Shown: piece after piece, positions 10,001 through 22,000 of the stretch
How the letters are laid out: the number at the start of each line of letters is the position of its first letter
How positions within the stretch are numbered: the stretch's first letter is position 1
Source: Helicoverpa zea
Lineage: Eukaryota > Arthropoda > Insecta > Lepidoptera > Noctuidae
Direction: 5' to 3'
DNA length: 64,000 nucleotides
Assembly: GCF_022581195.2 (NCBI RefSeq)
Contig: NC_061467.1
Coordinates: forward strand, 9,610,001-9,674,000
Translations under genes and position numbers: made by a program
The notes under the pieces: model-generated
Told to the model about the DNA's origin: nothing
Seen by the model: only the letters and a program-made list of their open reading frames with translations
Database searches by the model: none

Positions 10001-13000
10001 AACTTAATGCAAAGCGCTTTTGTGTACCTATCAATTCCATCAGCTGCGTCTGTTTGAGTATGGTTTAAGTGCTGTGTATAGGTTTCAGAATTAGAAGTGA
10101 ATACCAAGTTTTGACTCGGAAGTGACGTTGGTAACTGAACCGCTTCAAAGTATCTCAATTAGTAAAATATGTATTGACCTGATATAAATCAGAATTAAAA
10201 ACTAGGAAACAAGAATAAAAAATTAAAGGTTTTTATTTTTTTTATTTCGCAAATGAATTTAAAGAAACTCTTACTTTTGAATTATTCAAATACGATTTCT
10301 CCAAAAATACAGCCGATTGCTCGAAAAAATGTAACTTAAAGTTCTTTGTGTGTCTCTCAGAGGCTTTCATGTGTAACATTTTTGAGAATTTCGCATATTT
10401 TCCGTGCAACATTTTTATAAAGCCTTTCGCATCCTTTCCAACGAACAACACAAGCAATATTCAAAAATTGAATCACATAGTAAAAATAAAATCACACAAA
10501 TTTTATTTTCGCATAAAAGGAGCTTTTAAAATAATTAGATTTCTCACATGGGAGTCAGGTCTTTGGCTTCACGCATTTCCGTCGGCAAACATAGGCACCA
10601 TGTTTGACGACACCACTTTCAGACTCGCTGTCTGCCTGCGTCTGGGTGCTTCGTGCTGCACTCCTCACCGCTGCCACTGCGGGGAAGCTGTCAACAGCCT
10701 CGGTCACCACGGCCTGTCGTGCAGTCGGAGTGCGGGCCGCATACCACGACATGCGAATATCAACGACGTGATCCGTCGGACTCTTGTTGCCGTCGGCGTG
10801 CCAGCCGTACTTGAACCAAATGGTTTGGCACGCGACGATGGCAAGAGACCAGACGGCATGTCGCTATTTCCGTGGAAGATGTGTAGGACTTTAGTGTGGG
10901 ACGCGACCTGCGTCGACACTCTTGCGCCATCCCATCTTCCTAGAACTGCGTGTTGTGTTGGCTTCGCCGCTTCACAAGCAGAGGACCTCAAACGGCGCAA
11001 ATATAGTAGCCTTATCGGGAATTACATGTTTGAGCCGTTTGGGGTTGAAACTCTCGGGCCGTGGGGTCCGAGTGCTCACGCGCTTGTGAAGGAAATTTCT
11101 AAGCGCCTTGTTGACACTTCTCGTGACCCAAGGACTGGCTTTTATTTCGCACAGAGGATGAGCATTGCCATCCAACGTGGCAATGCTGCCAGCCTTCTGG
11201 GTACATTGCCCAGTGACAGCGATGAGGAGCAATTTTTTGATGCAATGTATTAGTTTTAAGTTGTATATATAAGTTTATTTTTAATTTTTAAAATTAATGT
11301 AAATATTATGTAAATACTTCAAATTTGAAATCAAATATAATAAAAGATTTCTCACATAAAACCACCATTATTTTCTAACTTCCTAAATCGTAAATTAGGA
11401 ACTCGGGAAGTATGAATAATTCAGTAACTTCAAACGCTGTATTGATTCGATTTATATCCACTTAGAATTGACAGACGACGGTTATACGGTTAACCCAGAA
11501 AATACCTTAGCAGCCCCAGTTATCGGGGTAAATATCTCTAATATTATAGCTACGGCCATCGGCGGTAACTGATTTACAGTCGTTTTGATTGCTAAGGTAA
11601 GATGGGAATTTGTGAGCAATGTGTATGTACTCAAAACTGTAGCTCAAAACATTTGTTTTAGACACATAGGGGCATTAGACTTTTGAAAGTCCAGGTTTTT
11701 CTTTCACCTTTAGCCAATGGTTTCAGGATACACTCATAAATTAATTTTGCAAACAACTTTAGCCTAAATAAGTTAATATTTATATTAAGGCTTTCTCTTT
11801 GTGTTGTTTGCGGGATAGGTAAAATACACCTTTAAGTACAAAATATCTTCATAGAAAACTAGTAAACCGATGACATAAATCTACTTCGAGGTTTCCTTTA
11901 GAGGTCATCTTGCTGGCTATTCATACTTTGACGAAGGAATTTCTATTGAAACTTTAGAGGCTTACTTTGTGATAGAAATTCTTTAGAGTACCTAAAGCTT
12001 TTATGAAGGCTGATCGAACTCAGAAAATAATAAACATGAAGTAGGCAAGTGAATACTTTCTAAAGTAGCGACTCTTCCAAGTCATCATCTGCCTAGCCTT
12101 TTCCAAACTATGTTGGGTTCGTCTTGCAGTCTAAGAAGATGACTGCCACACGGTCATACATTACATGGCGATCTTTTTTCAAGTAAACAATTAACTTTAA
12201 TCAAATGTTTTGGCCTTTTGGTATCATGACGATGTATTCCTACTCTGGTTGATAATAATTAGAATGAAAATTGCGCTCTTGGTAGCCTCCACTCGGTTTG
12301 ACAGTTCAATCATTATGCTAACTGTGAATCTATTTGACGATGATCCGTGATGACGTGCGTTTTCGTTATCACCCATCTGGTGTTCATCGGCTACTCACCA
12401 ATGTCAGCTAAGGAAGCATTGACTCGAGACGTGGACGAGGGGGGGTGAAGTCGAAGCACCACCTCCGCGGGGGGGCCGCCCGTCGCACCGCTCCATTCTG
12501 CAAAAACATTACATGTTAGATAGCTGAAAATACATAGATATTATACTTACATACCTAAGGAGGTTTATTTATCGCAATATCGGAAAGTTCTAAGCAATAT
12601 GGGCGACAGCTTCCGTAGATTCTCCAGAGAACAAGTAATCCAGTTTAATATTATTTACCGACTTCGAAAATTTTGGCTTATCTAGGTATATTGGATATTT
12701 AGGTATATATTTTTAGTCGTGTCATTCATGTAGTAAGTAGTATAATGTTACGTACCGTACATATCTCACCATGATCTGCACATTTAATTTTGTTATTTTG
12801 ATAGCACTGTGCGCTTAATTAAAATGCAAAATGTGTGACTAGCAAATAATTTTTAAACTTAGTAAAAAAATCTGCAGTCATTCATACCCCACATAATATA
12901 CTTACAACAATTTATTTACTAACTTTGATAACATTCTAATCGTACATCTAGAAACTTGTGGCATGCATAGCCTATAAACTTGGCATGCAGTGGCCATAAA

Positions 13001-16000
13001 TTTATTGTTATTTATAGGCACGGAGGCTTTCGGTAACAGAACAATGAAAGCCTATTCAAACTAAACCAGGCTATGTTTGTCACCCACACGATAACGTATT
13101 TGTCAACTGTTTGTTTTTTTTTTTTGTCAGAAATATGTTGCAAATATCAAGGCTATTTGACTAAATGGGTACAAAAATAAATATAATACATTAGCTGCTA
13201 CCCACGGTTTCACACGTATTAAAACGAAATTACTTCTAACACATGTATAAAAAGAAACCTGCCTACGTATGTATTACCGGGATAAAATATAGCCTGTTTT
13301 ACTCAAAAAGAGTGATCCTTTCCAACATTGAAAGAAATTTTCAAATCAGTTTAGTACTTTCGGAGTCTTTAGGGTACAAAGAATCAAAACAAACATTCTT
13401 CTTTATTATATTCGTATAGTATCTACTGCTAAGATTCATAAAAATCCAGTGATTCTTGAGACTAAACGCGTTTAAACAAACAAATTCTTCAGCTTTATCA
13501 CGTTAAAGTAAAGAAAGATACATCTGGTGTATTTGAACCAATTTACTTTACATCTAAAAAAACCCTTTTAATATGTCAATACATAATGTATTCCACTAGT
13601 GTAGCTACTACATGAGACTACAAAATACCGAACTACTGTATTCAGACCGGGACGACGCTGTCGTAAAATTAGCCAAGTTATTGGACAGGTATTTAGGTAA
13701 CTACGGTCCATATACGGTACGGTACGGTAAAGTAATAATACCTTTATTGTGAAATAGTGAATAAGCAAGTACTTTTAGGTAATCGGCGCTATTATAGGCT
13801 CGGTAAAAGCGGTTATTAGAGGACAAATAAAAGTATTTCGTATTCCGATTAGACTAAATGTAGGTTCAATATTAGTAATGCTCGACATTACGTATTGTTT
13901 TTTAATTCAGTAATAGATTTTTGTCGTGTCATGGTCGTCAATAGTCACTAAGAAAAAACATTACAGCGGAAAATATTTTGTAGACTTTTCCGCCAAGTCT
14001 CTTTATGAAGCTCTTTTTATTTGGTGGAATTTAGGTGTAAAATTATTATGGCGATAATTAGATAGATAGAATATGGCGTTTAGTTTTTTTCTACATTATA
14101 TATATATTTGTAAGTAGGACTCTATGAGCTGTAGTGGTATAAATAGTGTTCAACTATTTATCAACTAGCTAGGTTTACATTATGTAAATCGGGGGTGTAG
14201 CTACGTGTCGAGGATGTTAACTACAGCGTGTCACTGACTTGGCCACCAATTCTAGTTACAATGTAGTGGTCTATACTATTCTATAGACTACGACGTAGAC
14301 TCTACTGGGTGATCTATTTAACAACTAGTGGAATAATAAATAATAATAATAATAATGTCGGGACACCTTTTTCGCACACGGTCGGTTACCCCCATGGTAA
14401 GTTATTTATTGACTTGTGTTATGGGTGCTAACACAACTGATAAACTACATATAGCTACATATATACATATTTATAAATACATATCAGAACACCCAGACCA
14501 CGGCCAACAAGCATGCTCATCACACAAATGTCGACCGAACCGGGAATCGAACCCGGGTCTACTGGGGGGTGGGTGATCTATTCTATTGAACAACTAGTGG
14601 AAGCTTTACCGCGCTCATCGGCGGAGATGCGCGACGAGTGTAGTTGACTGCGGCGAGTAGACTTGTCGGCCAAGTCTGGTTACAATGTAGTGTTCTATAG
14701 TCTACTGGGGGTGGGTGATCTATTCTATTGAACAACTAGTGGAAGCTTTACCGCGCTCACCGGCGGAGATGCGCGACGACTGTGGTTGACTGCGGCGAGT
14801 AGACTTGTCGGCCAAGTCTGGTTACAATGTAGTGTTCTATAGTCTACTGGGCGTGGGTGATCTATTGTATTGAACAACTAGTGGAAGCTTTACCGCGCTC
14901 ACCGGCGGAGATGCGCGACGAGTGTAGTTGACTGCGGCGAGTAGACTTGTCGGCCAAGTCTGGTTACAATGTAGTGTTCTATAGTCTACTGGGGGGTGGG
15001 TGATCTATTCTATTGAACAACTAGTGAAAGCTTTACCGCGCTCACCGGCGGAGATGCGCGACGAGTGTAGTTGACTGCGGCGAGTAGACTTGTCGGCCAA
15101 GTCTGGTTACAATATAGTGTTCTATAGTCTACTGGGGGTGGGTGATCTATTTTATTGAACAACTAGTGGAAGCTTTACCGCGCTCACCGGCGGAGATGCG
15201 CGACGAGTGTGGTTGACTGCGGCGAGTAGACTTGTCGGCCAAGTCTGGTTACAATGTAGTGTTCTATAGTCTACTGGGAGTGGGTGATCTATTCTATTGA
15301 ACAACTAGTGGAAGCTTTACCGCGCTCACCGGCGGAGATGCGCGACGAGTGTGGTTGACTGCGGCGAGTAGACTTGTCGGCCAAGTCTGGTTACAATGTA
15401 GTGTTCTATAGTCTACTGGGAGTGGGTGATCTATTCTATTGAACAACTAGTGGAAGCTTTACCGCGCTCACCGGCGGAGATGCGCGACGAGTGTGGTTGA
15501 CTGCGGCGTGTAGACTTGTCGGCCAAGTCTGGTTCCTCTGTTATGGACGTTATTGGATCTGTAACAAATTGAGGTAATTTAAAAACATAGTCATTGAAAC
15601 TGTATTAGGATTGGTATAAGTTTAGTTTAAGGTAGCAAGATAATTTATGGAAGTCCATAAAATACATCTTTACAAATGTTATGAAGTATGAATCTTAATT
15701 TCTTTGAACGCGCGTATCTCAGGAAGTATTCGACCGATTTGCAAAATTCCTTCTGTTAGATATCTTATTTATTGATCACTAGCTGATCCCGAACTTCGTA
15801 TCGTTCAAACCTTCCCTGAACCTCTACAAACATTTTAAAACAAAAATCAGCTCAATCGGCCTAGCCGTTCTCGAGTTTTAATCAGACTAACGAACAACAA
15901 TTCATTTTTATTTATATAGATTTTTGTTCAGGCTATTTTTAGTCAGGTGCACGAAATAGTTCCCACGGGATTTCAGTCACAACACTAGCGGAAGCTAATA

Positions 16001-19000
16001 AACTGTTATGGCAAGTTTGCATAAAAAGTAAGAACTAAACAATATCTGCTTAATTTCTTTGAAACAAAACACAGCTTACTCATACAAAAATATATAAAGC
16101 CTATACTTAAATAAGGCGTTGACGTACGTTTATCCGTAAGCTGTTGAACGACAAAGTCATTAATTAGAAACTTGGCGAAAACTCGGAAGTTTGATAACAC
16201 CGTAGCGATCGCGCCGGCTTAATTAATATTATTTAGTTTAAAACGTAATAATTGTGTTATGAAATAGTATTTTTAGGTTGTATTTACTTATTGAAAATGT
16301 TGGTTTAGGAAATATTACTTTTTCTTTTTTTACTTACCATTTTCCCGCGGCTTCACCCGAGTCCCGTGGGAACTACTGACCTTACCGCGATAAAATATAC
16401 TCAATATTATTTGTACGAGTGTAGCTTTTCAAAAGTGTAAGAATTTTTAAATTAGTTCAATAGTTTTGGAGCCTTAGAGTACAAATAAACTACACTAAAC
16501 AAGGCTAGGCATTTAGCATTAGAAGGTTTATAAAATTGGATTCATAGCCTGATATTATACATATAGGCATTCAAACATGCCATATTCATATTTTTTATCG
16601 TTATCGTTTCTTAGACATGATACAAATTTACAAAAAACAAGTACCTACCTTACCTATATTATGGATATTACGTAAAGAGCTAGTAATATGTGTGTCACAT
16701 CTGCTGTGTGAAAGCTTTTCAAGGCTGAACACTTTTTTTCTAATTCACGTCGGAGCTTCCATTACTCACGGTTTTTATCCCACACTAGAACGTCTATTCT
16801 GTTCCCATTTCCTATCTGTGAATAGAAAATTTGGATATGTACTTTACATCACGGGATTGTGAGATAGGTGATTTTAATGTTTTTGTTTTGTATTAGGTGC
16901 AGATGTATCTTAAAAAATAAAGTGCCTTATTATTTTACAATTATATTGAAATTTTTAGTGTAGGTGTTTAAAAATAAAATAGAACCTTATGGTTTGTATA
17001 CAAAATGGAAAATTTAATTACATCTTCATGAAAATATGAGCAAAACGGCTTTTAAAACTTTATCTTTAACTAGCTTCTGCCAGCGGTGTCACCCGCATCC
17101 CGTGGGAACCTCTGCACGAACCCGGATAAAAAGTATAGCTTATAGCCTTCCTCGATAAATGGGCTATCTAACACTGAAATAATTTTTCAAATCGGATCAG
17201 TAGTTCCTGAGATTAGCGCGTTCAAGCAAACAAACAAACAAACTCTTCAGCTTTATAATATTAGTATAGATTAATTAAAATGTACTTACATATGTGGCTA
17301 TACGTTAATATTATATTAGTAAAAATCTTTTGAATGGTCATAATAAACCTTTTGTCTAGACAGTTACAGCCTTTTTATCGTCCCACTGCTGGGCACAGGC
17401 CTCCTCTCACAGGGAGAAGGATTGAGCATTAATCACCACGCTTGCTCAATGCGGGTTGGTGATTTCAGACTATATAGTCCAGGTTTCCTCAAGATGTTTT
17501 CCTTCACCTTTTTTATCAGCCATTGGTGTCTAAGATATACTTAGAAAGTACATACAAACTTAGAAAAGTTGCATTGGTACTTGCCTGACCTGGATTCGAA
17601 CCCGCGCCCTCACACTCGAGAGTTTGTCTAGACATACCCACTTAATCACTACAATTTGTTCCACCTCTGTGTAAAATTATATTATTATGCGTAGTACATA
17701 TATAAAAGTATTTTTATTTATCACGCACTTTATCAAATGAGTTTAATTTGTCGGTTTGTCGCACAATCTTTTCATATAATATTATTGGATATACGTAATC
17801 ACTATTTCATTTCGATAAATGAACTTACAGTCATGAATATGTAAATTAATATTATAAATGCGAACGTGAATCTGTTTTTCACGGTCAACCGAGTGGGTTT
17901 GTATCACGGTTTGTGTGAAAGACGTCGTCTTATCTTGTTTCTAGATTACAAAACCAATATGCAGCTCTTATAAAAAGTAACCCATGTCCTTTATTTTCAG
18001 GGTCTAGACAATCTGTGTAAGTACAAAATTTCATTGCAATCGTTAAGTAGGTATCGTTCGCGTGAAACGCAACAGGTAATAATATTAGTGGGACACATGC
18101 AAGAGAAGTCGAGTTGCTAATTCGAATATTAAGTTTAGGTTTTCTTTGTAAAACTATTGGCTTATTACCCGACATCGCAAAGAGGAGGGTTATGTTTTTG
18201 CACATTATACTATAAATCATTATAAGTAAAACAAAGGACAACTTGCGGTCTTAGGTTATTCTGTACGCGGGGGTATTTGGGAGAAACGTGACCAACCCTT
18301 ATCATTTGGGGTACTTTAGACCCCCGGCTCAGGCAGTGACCCTAGATTAACTATGTTGGTGTTATATATCAAAGTTGGAAGGCTATGAAGCACTTTAGTG
18401 TCGAAGCCTACTATTATTTCACTTGTCTTTAAAAGTAATACTTATTTATACAAGCGCCTACAAAATATCTTCTTTACCTTTTTACATACTTTTCATAATC
18501 CGATGCAAAAAAATAATCTCATGTCTGAAAACTACTTTCATTCATTTTAATGTTTAAATAATGTAAAAATGTAATTCCTCTGCCTATACTCAAATTTATA
18601 ATTCGATGCAGCATGTCTTCTTCTACCATACTACTTCTACCATTTCAGCTAAGACGTCTTTTTACAAGTAAAAAACAAACAAAATGATGTTAGTGAATAC
18701 TATATAACATAACATTATCGCAGGTTTACTGTACATCTTTATCAGACCCCATGACAAAGAAATCCCGGATAATTTATATTTACCACCGTCAGAGCTCCTT
18801 CGACACCCATGATACTACGTGATTTATTTCCTGATACAATTTATGGGATACTGTTTTTTTATTTTTTATTTTACCATTGTAGTTTAGTTTGATTCTGGAA
18901 GCCGACCCCAACATAGTTTGGGAAAAAGGCTCGGAGGATGATGATGATGTAGTTTAGTTTGATTTTCAGCTTTAGGATGGTATGATAATAAACATTTCAT

Positions 19001-22000
19001 GGAGAACATAAAAAATACCTACGGACGTTGTCAGGACGGTCTTACAGTACTATGGTTAAATAATAAATCATTATAAACTAATAGGATTTAATATTATGAA
19101 GTTAAGGAGTTCGGTTTTGAAAATTTTGAAAACTTTTACAATATTTGAAGTTTTTCCTTCATGACGCAGATGAAATCACGAAATACAATTTTATTACAAA
19201 ACTGATTTATTCATAGGCTTTTAAATACTTCTTATTTATAAGGGTGCGTCCACATCTGGCGAATGCGCCGCGAATGCGCAGCACGCGAGCCGATCGCGAG
19301 CTGTTCGCGAGCTGCGCGCGTGCATTTTTGTTCGTGCGCCGCTTCTGCGCCGCCCGCGCGCAGCTCGCGCGCGACCTAAGCGCCGCACGCGAGCGGCGCG
19401 CAGGCGGCGCGCGACGTCTGCCATCTTCGATAGTACTGAGCCAATATACGGAACTGTAAGGGCGAGAACTGATTGCGCGCAGATCGCGCGCCGCTCGCGC
19501 GCCGCTCGCGCGCTCTATACGAGCCTTGCGTGAGTTGCGCTAAAGAGGCGCACCGAACTATTGCAGTGACTGCACGCGCGCAGCTCGCGGACAGCTCGCG
19601 ATCGGCTCGTGTGCTGCGCATTCGCGGCGCATTCGCCAGATGTGGACGCACCCTAACACACCCCCGGACTATATCCACCTACAAATTATATATTCTTTAA
19701 CGAAAAAAATAATACAAATTAATCAATTACCGGATATCTTTGGAAAGTTGATACGTGGCCATCAATTTCAATGACCTGCCAAGGTTATTGTACTACGCAC
19801 CTAACAATGGTATTTAATACCCATAAAGTACATACTGACCACCTCGTAAATTGGGTAACTATGTATCTATGTGGACGTTAGGCGTGCCAAAGAAGTAATA
19901 CATCTGCTTACACGAAATATTGTAAAGTTGAAGAGTTTGTTTGAACTGGCTAATCTCCGGAACTGCTGGTCAGGTTTGAAACAATATTTCCGTATTATAA
20001 GGCTATTAGTTTTAGAAGAAAGTTTTAGGCTTTTCCGGGAGCGTGAGGTAGTTTTCACGAGACGCAGACACAACCTCTGGTAAAAATTAATGTGTCTATA
20101 CACACACTCAAAAACATAACACTCCCTCTGAAATAGTCGGGTAAAAATAAGCAGTCAACTTTTTCCCCGTTTTTAAATAGAAAACTTGGTATTTTATTTT
20201 CTCCACCAATTAAAACCACCCACAGAGTAAGTACCATTATTTCCAATGAACTGTGTGTAATATGTATGTGGCTCACGAAAACAGTAATGTATTAGTTCGT
20301 AAAGGTCGTGTAGAACTCTTAATTAACATAATTGATGTCATTATTTCTGTTTCGACCTTCCTTTGATGTATTGAGCGTACCTTTTCAATTAATTAAATTA
20401 ATAATATGTATTAGGTATTCCATGTTTCGGAAGACACGTTCGATTTTGGGTAGCGGTGGTTATTATTCTCTGGGAGTCGTTACGGGTAATCAGAAGCCAG
20501 AAAGTCTGGCAACCAGCCTTGCCAAGGGGCATCAGGTTGGCCGGGTAACTGGGTTGAGGAAGTCAGATAGACAGTCGCTCCTTGTAAAACACTGGTATTC
20601 AGCTGCATCCGGTATATTTGAAGCTAATCCCGAGACAGTCGGTAAAAGTCTAGGCATGATGATACCTAGGTTCTTAATCTATGTTTTCATATTAAATGGT
20701 GCTTCTACTGATACTACTTCTATGTTTACAATTGTCAGTTCAGTGGTGGAGTCGATTTTAATCCAACTGTAATAAACTTGAGCTTGAAGCTGGTTTCAGA
20801 CTAGTTTTTGCTTAGTTTTAGTTTAGCGGCAAAATCATGTGACAAGAACTATAACTCCCTAACACCCAAGCCGGTCAAACCGCTAGATATAGCTAGTGTT
20901 TCTACAAAAGCTACTCTAGTTAAACCGCTATGCAAGATTATAGTTCTAATTGGTCCACATTATACCAATATTGTTCCCCACACGTAAGCAAGACGTGTAA
21001 TTACTTTGAAAGTTCAGAATGTTTTGCATAATTCGCTGTCTTGCATGTTCAAATATAAGGGTTGGTTTGCACTGAGTGCTTTTGAGTCCTAAGCAAATAG
21101 TGGAACGACTTTATATGGACTTCTGAAGTAATATGTAAGTACATATAATTATATTTTCGTGGATAATGGCAAAAGCAGCTGAGCTAAAAAAAAACCTCAC
21201 ATACACCTATTTGCAGGTACTTTTTATCTAACTTCCCTAGACAAAACAACCAGTGCCATAAAACAATCAACGACATGACAAAATTTTATAATTTTGTCGT
21301 TTTATTGCCACACTGTTGGGCACCTTCTCATAGGTCAATAGGCCTCTTCATATGGGGAAGAAAAACAAAAATTTACGAATCTATACAAAAGCTAGCAGAA
21401 TCATTTATACTAATGCAATTCTTAACTTAACTAACTATACTAATATGAGTCAACCTTATATGCCAGTATGTATGTATGTATATGTTATGGACCAAATGAT
21501 TAATTCGGGCATTATAAATTATGCCCGAGCATTATGAATAATGTCTAGCTTTATCGGGCCAAGTGATTAATAACTATCTTAACTTCATTATTTATCACAT
21601 TGCACGGGCATTATTATATTGCTACATGACAGTTGGGCAATTTGATAATAAAGCTATATATTACGCGGTGCGAGGGCGGGGAGGAAAGTATGCATGGCGT
21701 GACACGCTTTGACCAATCAGAGACAGCCATTCTTAATTTTATTTTATGTTATATTTTTAATATGACTTTCCTTAACATTAATATGCAAAAAATAGTGGAT
21801 TTTTAAGGCAGAAGTCCTTATGAGGAGGCGCCCGGGTGTCAACACTGTGCGGACAGCCCCGAGGACACGGTGGACCACACAGTCCAGGAGTACCCTGCGT
21901 GGGAAGAGCACCGCCGGGTCCTAGTCGAGGCTTTAGGCGGCGGCGACCTCTCGTGTCCGGCCCTGGTTCAGGCCATGGTCCGGGGCGAGAGGGAATGGGA

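Noticed and set aside
10348..10549. Start codon and first 67 codons of a 301-residue ORF
   Set aside because: They lie in the host flank outside the target-site duplication; the frame continues into the element only by chance.
14355..14576. 73-codon ORF
   Set aside because: It covers a reverse-oriented SINE and the first bases of the satellite.
14571..15533. CRISPR-like array
   Set aside because: The whole 142-bp unit repeats head to tail with no unique spacers, and the genome is eukaryotic.
17580..17640. tRNA-like B-box sequence as a tRNA gene
   Set aside because: It is the head of a SINE with a duplication and a LINE-like tail; no complete cloverleaf or terminator is seen. The same holds for 48420-48538, 44804-44885 and 14542-14557.
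19236..19700. Four Arg/Ala-rich ORFs
   Set aside because: They are by-products of the CGCG-rich palindromic MITE; mirror frames appear on both strands.
20332..20772. 146-codon ORF
   Set aside because: It is mostly a family A SINE copy; similar frames arise in other copies such as 42781-43008 and 63060-63275.
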